Assembly (NCBI RefSeq): GCF_016808335.1
Contig: NC_053141.1
Coordinates: 18,669,756 to 18,733,755 of the forward strand
Direction of reading: 5' to 3'
Length of the DNA stretch: 64,000 nt
Source of the DNA: Panicum virgatum
Lineage: Eukaryota > Streptophyta > Magnoliopsida > Poales > Poaceae
How positions within the stretch are numbered: position 1 is the stretch's first letter; each line of letters opens with the position of its first letter. Under the pieces are notes generated by a model. That model saw nothing but the letters and a program-made list of their open reading frames with translations, was not told where the DNA came from and searched no databases. Below, in pieces: positions 9,937-21,118 of the stretch. The translations under genes and the position numbers were made by a program.

Positions 9937-11635
9937 TGTTGGCGTTTCTTATGCCCAATAGAATATTAATTCTGCAAGCGCACAGAATCACCGCTGTAGC
10001 ACTTCACCATGGAGTATTCCAGGGTATCGTATTTTTCCTCGGGGAAGCACTATGGTAAAGAGTATCATAAATTGAATGATAACCGTACTAGCTTAATCAA
10101 CCGACTAACTAGATGGGGGTAAGCCAGATACCGAGACAAGATAAGTGGCCAGTCTATGACCGAGTGACACACAGAGGCTCAATTCCTTAGAGAGGTAGCA
10201 GCTGGGAGGACAACGAGCGAGATAAGACACCTGATACACTTCTGAACTATCGAGCTAGCCTCTCTAGATCAGACTAACTATCTAACTAATCTTCGGGAAG
10301 GTAGAGCTTACTTCGGCAGCCTCAGGGAAGGACTCAGAATGGGATGAGAAGGGAGTCCAACGGCAGTCGGCACTACTGCTATGAAAGCACCCGAACGTGG
10401 TGGACTACGAGGGATGGACAGGGCTGTCACCACCTGCCGCCTACCACAATGGTACCGTGGGGTGGAACACACTTTCTAGCAAACATTAAGCTCAGACACC
10501 ACGTCTGCACTTGGTGTTACGATTTCTTTCGAGGCCTTCGAGAGAAAACGCCCTCAACCTAGAGCACTAACTTGAGATACTCTAGTCTTGGCAAGAAAAC
10601 CCGTAAGATAAATTCCCGACTATCAGAGAGATAACTTAGTCTAAACTAAAGTATACAACTCCCGCACTCAAGCTGAACACTCAGACACGAGAAGATAAAA
10701 GAAAGCGGAAAGTAAAGCTAACTCAGAAAGTAGAGAAGATAACTTATATTAATAACTTCGAAAGAAGGATACAAGAGCTATACCAGACTTCCAAGGACTC
10801 CAGAATCCCGAGCAAGCTCAACTCGACTCTAACTCCCAAACTACTAATCCTACTCTAGAAAGTGAAGAGAGAATGAGCTCCAAGGTGTGTGTTACAAGTG
10901 AGGGATCAGTGCTCTATTTATAGCCTTCCAGGGTCGGTTCTGAGCAGGTAAAGCACGTGGCGTCGGTTGGAGGCGGTTGTGGCAGTTGTGCTTAGCTTCC
11001 ACGCGAAGCCGGGGCTTGAGTGGCTACAAGGTGGGGCCGGCCAGCCTCCCCTAGGCTGGTCGGCCTGGGGTTGTGGCCATCTGGCCACCGCCTTTGCGTG
11101 GACGTCCCTAATTGCTTCCTGGAGTCGGTGTAGCTTGCGTAGCTGAAACACAGCCAAGGCCAGGCCGGCCGGCCTAGGGGAGGCCCGCCGGCCTTCATCT
11201 GGCTCTCCTCGGCCCTCCGTTTCACCGATGTTGCAAGTGGACGCTTGTGATCTTCCAGGGAGGTGGATTGCTGACTTGGACATGGCTTTGCGCTGAATTG
11301 TTGGTCCTTTGATCCTTGTGCAAGCCTTTCGGTCCATACGATCAAATCGACGTCCAATCCTCAGATAAGATGCACTTGAACTTGTCACCTTGCTCCAAGA
11401 TCGAAGATGTGGTAGTGTGTGTGGAGGTGCTAGGCCGGCCGTCCTAGGATAGGCCGGTCGGCCTGGGATCTTGCCCAATTTCATCTATTTTTGTCACGCG
11501 TTCTCCTGAAATCAGAACTCATCCAAAACTTGTGGAACTTATTAGAATCAAATAAAATAAGAATGGAACATAGTGTAAACCTCAATTTATTCCTGAGAAG
11601 TTGATGGTCAGAACGTGAAATAATGACCGTCAACA
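9937..11635 (-). repeat. 5' LTR of the Athila-type element
   Basis: 1699 bp. On - it begins TGTTGACGGTCATT at 11635 and ends CCAACA at 9937, with inverted ends TGTTG/CAACA. It contains GGCCGGCC-type GC-rich blocks (11150-11200, 11430-11465) and a leader-like region (9956-10570) that recurs in diverged form at 16494-17200. ORFs inside it are not considered real. Confidence 0.8.
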
Positions 11636-12321
11636 CGCGGATAAAGAGATGGCCGCGGGGACCAGTCACCAAGGCGGGTGGGCGTCGAAGGTCGGAGGCG
11701 GAACTCGCCAGCATCGTGTGGAGAAGGTGGACGTTGCGGCGACCGCGGTCCTAGCCGGCGAAGGGGTAGGTCCCACATTGGCGCCGCGGACGAAGCAATG
11801 TTGGGGCGCGGCGACGGCCGCGGTCGGGGCGCAGCGGGTGGGCTGGTTGCGCGGGTGGGGCATGGGTGGTGGGGAGGGGGCGCGTTGGGACGGGTGGATA
11901 GGCCGCCCCGGGGGACACATAGCGAGGGCGGGTGCATTGCGGGCTTCAGGCCCACATGGCAAGCCGACCAGTCTAGAACGGGCAAAAAATTTGGCTCCTC
12001 GTGTTTGGAACTTTGGTTCATTTCGGCCTCAACTAAATTTTGCAGCCCAGTAACCAAACACAGCCCTAGCCTGCTAGGTAAGCTTACGTGTCCTTCTGCG
12101 CACAAGGATTTTGTGGCAACTTTGGCGGGTGTGGTAGGTGGCGACCAGTCGTCTAGAGCAAAACCAAGTGATCCACATGCTCAATTTTTGGGTATCCTAC
12201 CTTCTCAGTTCGGTCTGCTAGTGGAGCCAGTTGAAAAAGATTTTATGAATTAGATTTTGATGTGGAGCATGTTTGGATGGATTAAAATAGGCTGTACTAG
12301 GCAGTCCCTGTGTACTGCAAT
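11636..12321. other. GC-rich unassigned sequence, no gene supported
   Basis: 11640-11990 is very GC-rich and opens overlapping reading frames on both strands, typical of composition, not coding. About 11990-12060 (TTTGGAACTTTGG ... AACCAAACACAGCCC) resembles the end of a grass MITE, but I found no partner end or target duplication. The rest is unrecognised. Confidence 0.4.
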
Positions 12322-13696
12322 CACTTCTAGAGAAAGGGGCATTCTGTTGAATAATTAAGCAATTGTATGATTAAATTCTAAAATAAATAAATCATGAACA
12401 TGAATAGGTCTAGCATGAACAATTCTATCATATTAGTAGCAATACGCAGCACAATCATGATCTCTGAAAACATGATTAAGAAATGGATCAAATAACAGTG
12501 TACGTACTGAGTTTTGGTCTTCGGGAAGATAAAGGGCGCTGACTGGACGAAGACAGTCCTGCGAACATAGTGCAGCAAACGACGATACGCCGCAGCACCA
12601 GACTTGGACGGAGGACGCGCCGTGTCGAAGTCTTTGAGCAGCCGCGCAAGGCACTTCCCAAAAACTTTATTCACCTTCTCCCAGTGCAGGATCCCAAAAG
12701 GGAGAGGTTCCAGAGACCTACTCTCCCATTCGCTGGTGCACGCCGACGCTCAAGATGGAGAAGACTATGATGGCGGCGCAGCAGCTAGAAGAGGCAAAAC
12801 CCTAACTCGAGTTGATATGTTCTTTGGTGCAGCCTATGAGTTAGATATATATGAGAGTCACATGGTCTCCTCAACTTCCACTAGCAATGAGGGATTAAAG
12901 GTTTGCACCACATGGGCCTTTGAGATTTATTTGGAATAACTGAAATACTCAATGGGCCAAGTCCAACTTCCAACACATTCGTCCCTGGCGTTAGTAGCGG
13001 CCGCAAATTGAGCCTATACTAACACACGCAGTTAGTACCGGTCGGAAAGAATAGTGCCCTGTAGAGCCATTTAGTACCTATTGGTGGTTCCAACCTGTAC
13101 TAAACAGGCTACTCCGATAATGGCTAGATTCCCTTGGGGCAGTTTAGTACCGATTGGAGCCACGAACTGGTACTAAATTGCCTAGATGCGACTTAGTACT
13201 GGCTGGTGGTTCCAACCGGTACTAAATTGCTTCATTTAGTACTAGTTTGACATACCAGCCAGTACTAAATAGCTAGACACGCTAAAAGGCCACTGCTTCC
13301 TCCTCCCCGAGCTCGAGCAGCTCATTTGTTCTTCATCCTACTTGTTCATCCATGGCGCCATAGAGAAGGTGCTGCCCATTTTTTTCAAGTTTTGTGGGAA
13401 TTTCACTCTTCCAAGTGTACCAAAGGTTAGCTACTTCATCCTCTTTACTTTGGTGGTCTTTATGCATGTTCCATGCTCCAAAGCTAGAGAAATTTGTGGT
13501 TTTTATAAAGCGTGAGAAAGAGCATGATTTTTATTTTTTATTTATGCATTGATTTGAGATGTATAGAACCAAGGACTTGAATTTGAGAGAAGGTTTATTG
13601 GATAGGTTGAATGTGGCTAATTTGGAGTGATTTTTTTCATTTATTTTAAAGTGATATGGTTAGTTTGGATAGGTAGTTATACTTAGGTAAATTTTG
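12322..13696 (+). mobile_element. left end of a CACTA (En/Spm) transposon
   Basis: Begins CACTTCTAGAGAAAGGGG at 12322, a CACTA-type terminus, and continues on the far side of an inserted solo LTR (12345-12975) with GTCCCTGGCGTTAGTAG. Subterminal repeats follow from about 13020 to 13270: TAGTACCGGT or TTAGTACTGG units in both orientations, often with GGTGGTTCCAACC. 13290-13690 looks like the first untranslated part of an autonomous grass CACTA but carries no clear ORF. The matching right end may be at 21118. Confidence 0.65.
12345..12975 (-). repeat. solo LTR (Copia-type) with 5-bp target duplication CATTC
   Basis: On - it begins TGTTGGAAGTTGGACTTGG at 12975 and ends ATTATTCAACA at 12345 (631 bp). 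CATTC occurs on both sides (12340-12344 and 12976-12980), so a complete element inserted here and then recombined to one LTR. It split the CACTA terminus 23 bp from its end. Assignment to Copia rests on LTR length and start sequence and is tentative; the boundaries are firm. Confidence 0.85.
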
Positions 13697-15030
13697 GGGA
13701 AAAATTGCCTATTTGACACCAGAAAAGACGGGGTTTGCTCATTTGACACCGGAAGATTAAAACTTGCCTATATGTCCCGATCTGAAAATTTTGTCGCCCA
13801 TTTGACACTCCGTCCACTTCCGTTAGTTTCTGCTGTTATAGGTGTGGGCTCGACTGCGCTAAATGACCAAACTGCCCTTTGGGCCACACACAAAGAAACA
13901 GGGGTTGCCAGGGCCAAGAGGCAACTCGGGTTGGGTTGAAGTGTAAAGGTGGATTCTTTCTAGGGGGTTTTCTGCAAAAGGACCAAGACACATGAAAGGA
14001 TACACATAAAGAAAGAAACTACAGGGGTCTTGTTGCAAAATGACCTTTCTTCTCCCTCTGTCCACGGCCATGGCTGATGCTTGCACATGGGGAGAAGGGG
14101 CTTCTGCCCGGCAGCGTGGCTCCCACGGCCGGCGACGGCGGCGGCCGAAGGGTGGCTTGTGCAGGCACGCTCGGGTGCATCGCGGCCTACGGTCTCGTGG
14201 GACCGGCATGGTGATGTCCGCGGCAGGGTATGCGACTGGGGGAGCGCAGCCGGTGGGAGAGCACTCCAGCAAGGGGCACGGCCTGCTGGAGTGTGTGATG
14301 GGCAGAGGGGGTTCATGGGGAGCTATCCCCGTGGGGAATTGAATTGTTGCGCCGTGGTTTGGGATAATTTCTCAAGGGCGAAGCTTGAGCATGAGCTCGG
14401 CAATGGCGGCTGTGGGTCCAAAACAGCAGCCGACACCCTTCCCTCTCTCTGTTTCCCCTCGCGTGGTCAGGCCCTAGCTGCCGGGCGTCCAGGTAGAAGC
14501 AAGTCAACCACCAACGTCCTGGCCGAGCTCCAGTCAAGGCCACCATGGCCAACCTCAAACCAAGCACGCGCCATGCACGCCATCACTAGTGCGATGCACA
14601 CCATCACGCCGAGCCCTTCCACAGCCATCCCGTCGCCGCCGGCCGCACCCGGCGTCTCGTCTCCGATCACCTCACGCCTCTCTTCCACCACTTTGTCACG
14701 TCCCAGCACCATTTTCCCGCCCCGGCAACACGAGCAAGCACTGCATGCCGCCGTCATCGTTCCGCTGGCCTCAACACTAGAGTTCATCTCCGCATCGTTG
14801 GCCACCGTCGCCTGCTGGCTACTGCCGCAAACACGTTGATGCGCTACCTTAGTCGTTTTGGTCATTTAGCGCAGCCGGGCCCACATCTATAATAGCAGAA
14901 ACTAACAGAAGTGGACGGAGTGTCAAATCGGCAACAAAATTTTTAAATGGAGACACATTGGCAAGATTTGATCTTCCGGTGTTAAATAAGCAAACCTCAT
15001 CTTTTTGGGTGTCGAATAGTCAATTTTCTC
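13697..15030. mobile_element. MULE-like element with about 180-bp terminal inverted repeats
   Basis: 13697-13880 and 14850-15030 are imperfect inverted copies. Both contain TTGACACTCCGTCCACTT, GTTAGTTTCTGCT and GCGCTAAATGACCAAA when read inward. Long inverted repeats around a GC-rich core (14040-14840) with open frames on both strands fit a non-autonomous Mutator-like element, possibly with captured gene sequence. I found no 9-bp target duplication, so the exact ends are uncertain. No transposase is visible. Confidence 0.6.
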
Positions 15031-15103
15031 ATTGGTTGTATAGTTGTATGCTATAGATAAATTTAAATTTGAATGTCAAATTGAATAATTATTGAAATAG
15101 AGA

Positions 15104-16410
15104 TGTATACATGGCTCCTAAATACCAATTTTAGGCCATCAATTCCTGTGTAAAAACATAAAAGGTGAACATTAACCTAGTGGTAGGGGTTTATTACTAA
15201 CCAATTCCACAAGTATTGGTAAATATTTGTATGCAGGTATAATAAGGCAGAAAACACATCTTAGGAGCATGGAAACACACTCCTCAATTCAAGAAAAAGG
15301 TGTCAACCAATTAGAGCGTGTTGTACGGCCTCACATGGATCAGACACGGCCACTAGCACCTGCGTTGTTTATGATTGGGAATGAGAAGGAAGCACAACCC
15401 ATAAGCAAAGTGACACATCATCGATCCGAGGCAACACCTTCTCGACGAATCAGGCGCGCTCATGAGGATCCATGGGCAGAGGAAGTAAACTGCCTTAAGA
15501 CAAGCCAAGCCACCCATAACCGACTTGAGGACCCATGTGGCAGCCTCCTGGATGAAATTGGGGTCAATTGGCCACCATTTTAGGTCGGCTGACCAACTAG
15601 GTCGTCCGACCTAAAGTTGGTGCCACCGACCTCCATCTTTGACGTGTCGGCTCCCCATTGGATGCTGAAGTCAGTGCAAGGAGACCCGGGCTCAATCTCA
15701 CAGCTGAAGAGGCCATGGCACCCTTCTATAAATAGTAGGGGGCGCCAAATGGGACAACAACACCAACATCCATCAAGTGAAGAACTGCTTGTCTTTAGAA
15801 TAGTGAGAGGGTAGAGGTACTCAGGAGGGGTGCCGGGTTTGTAGGCGCTCTTCTCCAATTAGTACCTCTATGAGAGTGAGAGCTAGTTCGGGAGAAGTGC
15901 CGGGGTGTCGGCACTCTTCTCCCAGCTTGTACCTTTATGGAGGCTGCTACATTCTTCAGCCCTAAGTAAGCATTTGTGGTTCCCATCTCTAGTATTTTAC
16001 TTTGTATAGTATATGCTAGTAGTGCTTGTAGTTGAGTGAGATCAGTTCTCTTACTCTCGGGTTCGTTGCTCTGTATTTATATAGAGTGATGTAGTTTGTT
16101 ACAGGGATCCATACATAGTTAAACTGCACTAGTAATCAATAGCATAGACGTGATGTCTAGGTTAGGGATTATCCTTATTTTGCCTTATATCCCACGGTTT
16201 GTAGAGGTAGATCGTAGGTGGTGACAACCCTATTGGTCCCTTGTAATCCTCCATGTTCAGATATAGTGTAGAGCTATTGGCCGGAGTCACCAGGCAGACC
16301 AGGTGTAAGCCGGTGCCCGAAGCGATTATTGTGCCTGAGAGATCATCCTTTAACTCAGCTATAGTGCTATCTTAGGAATCCTCTCTACCCTTGCCACCTA
16401 TCTTGGTTGT
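15104..16410 (+). repeat. LTR fragment, sister copy of the solo LTR at 17872
   Basis: Starts TGTATACATGGCTCCTAAATACC and matches 17872-19050 along its length. Shared blocks include GTGGTAGGGGTTTATTACT, CTTCTCC and TGTACCTCTA units around 15850-15930, TAGTGCTTGTAGTTGAGTGA, TTGGCCGGAGTC and CTTTAACTCAGC. Homology stops near 16410 (TATCTTGGT). The ORF at 15227-15583 lies inside it and is not treated as a gene. Confidence 0.7.
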
Positions 16411-17215
16411 TGGAACCTACCAATGTCACTGCCAGGATCGAGTGATAGCTAACGACGACACCCATAGACGCTAAGGGGGTGGCAGGTATTTCATGAACCA
16501 CGAACAAATCCGCAAACGCACGGAATACCATTGTAGTATTTTACCCGGGAGTATACCGGGGTGTCATTTATATTTCTGTAGGCAAGGCTGCGGTTAGAGT
16601 TGCATAGGCTAGTTAATGAACTAATCTTGATTGGATATTCAATTGCATAAATAGGGGTAAGAAAAATGGTAGGATAGAAAGTGTGACACACAAGTTTACA
16701 CTCAGCTCTATATATTCTAAAGGCAGGGAGAAAGAAAGAAGTTAGTAGCTTGGGTCTTATGTACTAGGTTAGATTAGTAGCAGATTAAATTGGTACAACA
16801 AGGAGACCGCTACTAGCTTGATGGGAGGAGCCCAACCAAACCATATGGCTCTTTATGGACCTCCTACCCCCAATCCGAACGTGGAGGATTACTGGGCACG
16901 GACAGGGCTGTCACCACCTGCCGACTACCCCTACAAGCCACGGGAAAGAGCGACATCCAGCAACACTTGATTAATCTAGACACCACGTCTACATTAATAA
17001 GCGATACTCTAGTATCCCGCGTGGAGCCCCCACCCTCTAGATGGACAGACATCATACTAAAGCAAACATACGAATACTTGAGTTGTTGCCAGAGTTCTGA
17101 AATAAAGCATGGTGGACAAGAATAAAGCATACTAAAATAAATTTCCCATGGCACATGTAAAGATGATCCATATGATGGGAACGGCATCGACATGTGAGGA
17201 TTGCTCCATTGCCGA
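16411..17215 (-). repeat. Athila-type LTR and leader fragment
   Basis: 16494-17200 is a diverged copy of 9956-10570. Shared blocks include CCGCAAACGCACGGAATACC, GGGAGTATACC, GGACAGGGCTGTCACCACCTG and CACCACGTCTAC. To its left (16411-16480) is leader-like sequence in the same - orientation (CCCTTAGCGTCTATGGGTG). No coding capacity. Confidence 0.6.
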
Positions 17216-17217
17216 TT

Positions 17218-17871
17218 CTAATTATGGAACTTCTGTTTCGGAGCAAATTTTGAATGCTTGGAAGTCTTAGGCCGACTAACATCATTGTCATTTTTTTGTC
17301 TTTGAGGTTTAGCCGGAAGCTTCTCAGGAACATGCTTCGACTTTTCCTTTTGATGTTTGCTACGACCTTTTGGCTTCAACGGTTTTCCAAACACCAATCT
17401 CAGTTTCTTGGGCTTAACCATCTTAGGTTTTGATTTAGTTCTGGAAACCCTGAGAGAGGCGGTTAGATCGGTTTTGAAACCGGTTGGACCGGTTTTTTCA
17501 CAGGCGGCCTCTTTATCTTTGCCTTGTTGCCCCCCGAGCGTAGAAGTACTGGATATAATCTCTATGCTCTTTTGGGGGAGTTTTGGGTCGACAAATTCAG
17601 CTTGAGACGGCCAAATTGTATCTCGACCAGCAATATTAGGCAAACTTTCGCAAGAATTATTTGTCAGCTTCTCAATAACCAACTTTTGAATAACAGGAAC
17701 TGGAATTGAACTATCTTCTTGATCAATCAAATACTGGATAAGATCAGATAGAGCATCGGATAAAGTACTTGAAGATTGTCCCTCTTCTAATAAAGCAATG
17801 GTGGATGGTCGCTTCCACTCTTTTATCTTGATACACCTTGCTCTGTTTTACTATAACAGGATAGAAGCAAT
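17218..17871 (-). pseudogene. gag C-terminal remnant of a Tat-type gag-only element
   Basis: An open frame on - runs from about 17830 (KEWKRPSTIALLEEGQSSS) to a stop at 17218. It includes SSTSTLGGQQGKDKEAACEK, like STLGGQEQKKGARSA in the gag of the 41128-44891 element, then a Lys-rich, probably RNA-binding tail (KPKMVKPKKLRLVFGKPLK). As in that element, the coding DNA near 17461-17490 carries an ACCGGT-type repeat. The N-terminal part is disrupted and a solo LTR (17872-19200) sits inside the reading region. Remnant only. Confidence 0.6.
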
Positions 17872-19200
17872 TGTTGATGGCTCTTAAGCACCAAATTCAG
17901 GCCGTCAATTCCTGCATAAACACATAAAATGTGAGCATCAACATAGTGGTAGGGGTTTATTACTGACCATTTTCACGAGTGTTGGTAATATTTGTATGCA
18001 GACGAATTAAGGGAGAAAACACACCACAAGAGAAAGGAAACACACTCCATAGATCAAGGCAAAAGGCACAACCAATCAGAGCATGATAATCAAGCTGAAA
18101 TGGATCAAAAGAGGCCCATGCACTCAAGCAAACCAGCTTAGGACAGGCCATGACCCATGGGATTAGGACAAGGGACAGAGGACAGCCCAAATACCAAAGA
18201 TGGGCCGATTCGGGGCCGGCCGACGGTCGGCCGACCACCATGGTCGGCCGACCAAGCCCATAGGCCCCACTGCCTCAAATTTGATGTGTGGCAGCTCCTC
18301 ACTGGCTCCCAAGGTCGGTTCCAAGGGGCATAGCTGCATTCCTCGGCCGAAAGCACAATGTCCCCCCTCTATAAATATGAGGGGAGGGGCTCCATTTGAA
18401 GACATCCACCAAGTGCAACTTCAAGATTTCTCTTTGGTTTAGAGGTTCATAGCTTAGGGAGAGGGTTGAGGTATTCAGGAGGGGTGCCGGTATTTGGCAC
18501 TCTTCTCCATTTTGTACCACTACAAGAGTGAGAGAGTAGTTCAGGAGAAATGCCGGGGTGTCGGCACTCTGCTCCCAGCTTGTACCTCTATGGATGCTGC
18601 TACATTCTTCGGATTTAGTAAGTATTCGTGGTTCCAAACTCTTGTTTTATACTTGGTACAGTATATGCTAGTAGTGCTTGTAGTTGAGTGAGATCAGTTC
18701 TCTTACTCGCGGATTCGTTGCTCTGTATTCATACAGAGTGCTGTAGTTTGCTACGGGATATCATACGCAATTAGACTGCAGTAGTAATCAGTAGCGTAGG
18801 CGTGGTGTCTAGGCTAAGAGTTATCCTTTGTTTGCCTTATATCCCATGGTTTAGTAGAGGTAGGCCGTAGGTGGTGACAGTCCTATTGGTCCTTCGTAAT
18901 CCTCCACGTTCAAATATAGCGTAGAGTTGTTGGCCGGAGTCGACTGCCAGACCAGTTGTAAGCCGGTGCTTGAAGCGAGTATTGTGCCCGAGAGATCGAC
19001 CTTTAACTCAGCAGTAGCACTATCTTAGGAATCCTCTCAACCCTTGCCTCCTATCTTGGTGTGTCCTTGGACCGACTAGAATAGAAAAGAGTGCACACAC
19101 GTTCCCTGTGGATTCGATAACCCCTGGAATACTCTGAGGTGAAAGCTACAACGGTATCCATGTGCTTGCGGATTTATTTGTGAAGCTAAAATACCCAACA
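17872..19200 (+). repeat. solo LTR, target duplication GCAAT/GCAAC
   Basis: Begins TGTTGATGGCTCTTAAGC and ends AAGCTAAAATACCCAACA (1329 bp, inverted ends TGTTG/CAACA). Flanks are GCAAT (17867-17871) and GCAAC (19201-19205), a 5-bp duplication with one difference. It interrupts the - strand gag element. The 3' part (GTTCCCTGTGGATTCGATA, TGCTTGCGGATTT) is of the type seen in Athila-like grass LTRs. Confidence 0.75.
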
Positions 19201-19333
19201 GCAACCTTTCATCCTCCCGATTGCACTCTCGCCGATACTCCTCAAGTAGTTCTTCATATGATGCATATTGCTAGGGTTTAATAAATCGTCTGTGCTAGTC
19301 TGATTCTCGTTCCCCAGCGGGGTCGCCAAAATA
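19201..19333 (-). other. leader and primer-binding region of the - strand gag-only element
   Basis: Directly inside the LTR at 19334, the - strand reads TTTTGGCGACCCCGCTGGGG, matching in type the site after the LTR of the element at 41128 (TTTTTGGCGACTCCACTGGG). A short open stretch (YEELLEEYRRECNREDERLL) follows and may be gag N-terminal sequence. I did not assign the primer tRNA. Confidence 0.6.
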
Positions 19334-20016
19334 TGTTGGAACAAATTTAGGGCCAACACACGAGAGTACTTTCACGTGCAGCATGCAGCGACACACTTTG
19401 CAGCGCCGCTGTACCAACCGGTCAGACCGGTCTCATCAAGCAGCCCGACGAGGATCCAACGAACGCCCACCCGGGAGGAACCCCATCGGGGTAGGCGCAC
19501 CTTGGGTTGCCCTAGACTCGGCAGGCCAGCTAGGGCGTTCTCAAACGCCATGGAGACCAAGAAAGAACAACATGTTGAGGTTGGAAAAGTAGGTAATGAG
19601 GAAGAAAGGTAAAAACGATAAAGATAGATTGATTTGATAAGTTCGACTGGATTGTGACCCCTCAATCGGCTGTGGCCCTTTATATTTATAGGGAAGAATG
19701 GTCTTGCCCCATTAGGAGTCGAAATTCTAATTCATTTCGTATTGAAATACAACTCGTAACTCGGACTGGACTGTCTGGACCGATCTGACCACCTTAGCCA
19801 ACCGGTCTACCAGTTTGGGTTTGGTTCAAGTCTTCCTGAAGTCATAACTCTCTCATCGGAAGTCCAAATCGGACGTTCCATATATGCATTTTGATCGTCT
19901 TTACGAGAGTTATGCAATTGTGAAGTCAAATTTGCATTCTGACAAAGTCACCTTGACTAGTCTATACATACCAGTCAGATGGGTCTGCACAGCCATTCCA
20001 ATTTTTGTCATCAACA
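19334..20016 (-). repeat. 5' LTR of the - strand gag-only element
   Basis: 683 bp; on - it begins TGTTGATGACAAAAATTGG at 20016 and ends AAATTTGTTCCAACA at 19334. It has the same TGTTGA...AAAATTGG start as the LTRs at 41128 and 44414, and an ACCGGTCAGACCGGT motif near 19418-19432. The opposite LTR is missing or too decayed to see, so no target duplication can be checked. Confidence 0.65.
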
Positions 20017-20255
20017 CCTTCCTTCATTAATATTAGAACAACACCATGATCTCTGATGTGCTACTTCAGCTACTATCTCTCCCGACTCCTGTCTAATAAA
20101 TTAACGATAAAATTACTAGAATACTCTAAGACAAATATACACTTGTCGTTTTCATATCTATTTTCAAGCTAAATGTTTCATAAAATTATTGGTGCGGGTA
20201 CTGATAAAATTATTTGTTTCTCCTTAAGTGTGCGAGGCAACAATAAGGAACTGAT

Positions 20256-20562
20256 TGGTGCGGGTACTACGTATGCGACTACTTGCACATCATGACTCCA
20301 TGCGGGAAGGCTACTGATGAAGACACGAGAGTACGTCCAAACCGTTCACTGGTATATTTTCATAATTGTACTAACGCACATGATGTTAATCTTTTTTTCT
20401 AAATGATAGATGTCTCAAATAGGGGATGAATGTTACTCTACTGATCGGATCAACGCCATGTGCGAGCAGCTCGCCGGATTCATTTTGAACGAGATCTTGG
20501 ATCCTAGAGGCGAGTTCTACCACGACGGTCACATCCATAGAGGACTTCCATCGATCTCCTGA
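20256..20562 (+). pseudogene. Ulp1-like cysteine protease end of a CACTA ORF
   Basis: The first block (20256-20330) reads WCGYYVCDYLHIMTPCG, matching the catalytic-cysteine segment of the Ulp1/C48 protease domain carried by many plant CACTA elements. A GTACGT donor follows at 20331. The second block starts after an AG at 20408-20409: MSQIGDECYSTDRINAMCEQ, then LAGFILNEILDPRGEFYHDG, and a TGA at 20560-20562. This is the usual C-terminal end of such ORFs. The upstream transposase and the His/Asp part of the protease are gone. Confidence 0.7.
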
Positions 20563-20837
20563 GGGGACCAGTAGTTGGACTACAAACATGACTTGTACAT
20601 TTGTAAATATTTTTAAACATTATGTCTTGATGTTTGTAAATTTGTAAATATATTAGTTCATCTAATTAGCTTAATTATATGCTCGCATTTCACTTTTAGT
20701 TAGTTTCAAATATTCTCTGAAAACGAACACGAACGACCAATGAACGTATAGTACTGTAGAGCTTGAGTGCGTTTAGCAATTATAAAAGAATAAATAGTAA
20801 TAAATATAACAAACAAAACTACATTTGGGAAAAAAAT

Positions 20838-20969
20838 GGAAAAGGTCATTGGTACCGGTTGGATGCGTCAGCGTGGCAGCCTCTTTGGTACCGGTTGGTG
20901 TTAGGAAAAGGTCATTGGTACCGGTTGGATGCGTCAGCGTGGCAGCCTCTTTGGTACCGGTTGGTGTTT
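20838..20969. repeat. 66-bp perfect tandem duplication in the CACTA end
   Basis: Units 20838-20903 and 20904-20969. Each contains two GGTACCGGTTGG motifs (so KpnI sites) and TGCGTCAGCGTGGCAGCC. The ORF across it (20763-21023) is an artefact of the repeat. Confidence 0.9.
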
Positions 20970-21118
20970 CCAACCGGTACCAATAGAAGTCTAAGGCACC
21001 GGTTGAAAAACCCGGTGTCTTAAGGCGAGGCTATTGGTCGCGGTTGCGGGGCACCAGTTGGGAAACCGGTTCCTTTGGTCCTTCTCAGCCGGTGCTGAAG
21101 GCCTGTTTTCTAGTAGTG

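Larger units (their letters stand above)
8412..11635 (-). mobile_element. Athila-type Ty3/Gypsy retrotransposon, 5' part only
   Basis: Read on the - strand: 5' LTR (11635-9937), tRNA-Asp primer-binding site (9928-9911), then gag (9816 down to 8412), where the Tat 3' LTR cuts it. Protease, pol and 3' LTR are not in the window; they would be expected on the far side of the Tat insertion, where another LTR has replaced the sequence. The tRNA-Asp primer site and gag type fit the Athila lineage. Confidence 0.85.
20017..21118 (+). mobile_element. right end of a CACTA transposon
   Basis: Ends GGCCTGTTTTCTAGTAGTG at 21118, the complement of a CACTACTAGAAAACAGG terminus. Subterminal GGTACCGGTTGG units lie at 20850-21060. 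A decayed protease-like coding end (20256-20562) is in the correct orientation for the 3' part of a CACTA element. Flanking bases (AAT before 12322, AGA after 21118) do not match, so it is open whether the two ends belong to one split element of about 8.8 kb or to two elements. Confidence 0.7.

Noticed and set aside
11649..12253. ORFs of 134-191 aa on both strands
   Set aside because: GC-driven frames with no domain, splice structure or frame preference.
14040..14865. ORFs in the core of the MULE-like element as a gene
   Set aside because: Overlapping frames on both strands, no domain; may be captured sequence but coding is not supported.
15227..15583. 118-aa ORF
   Set aside because: Lies inside an LTR and is not kept in the sister copy at 17872-19200.
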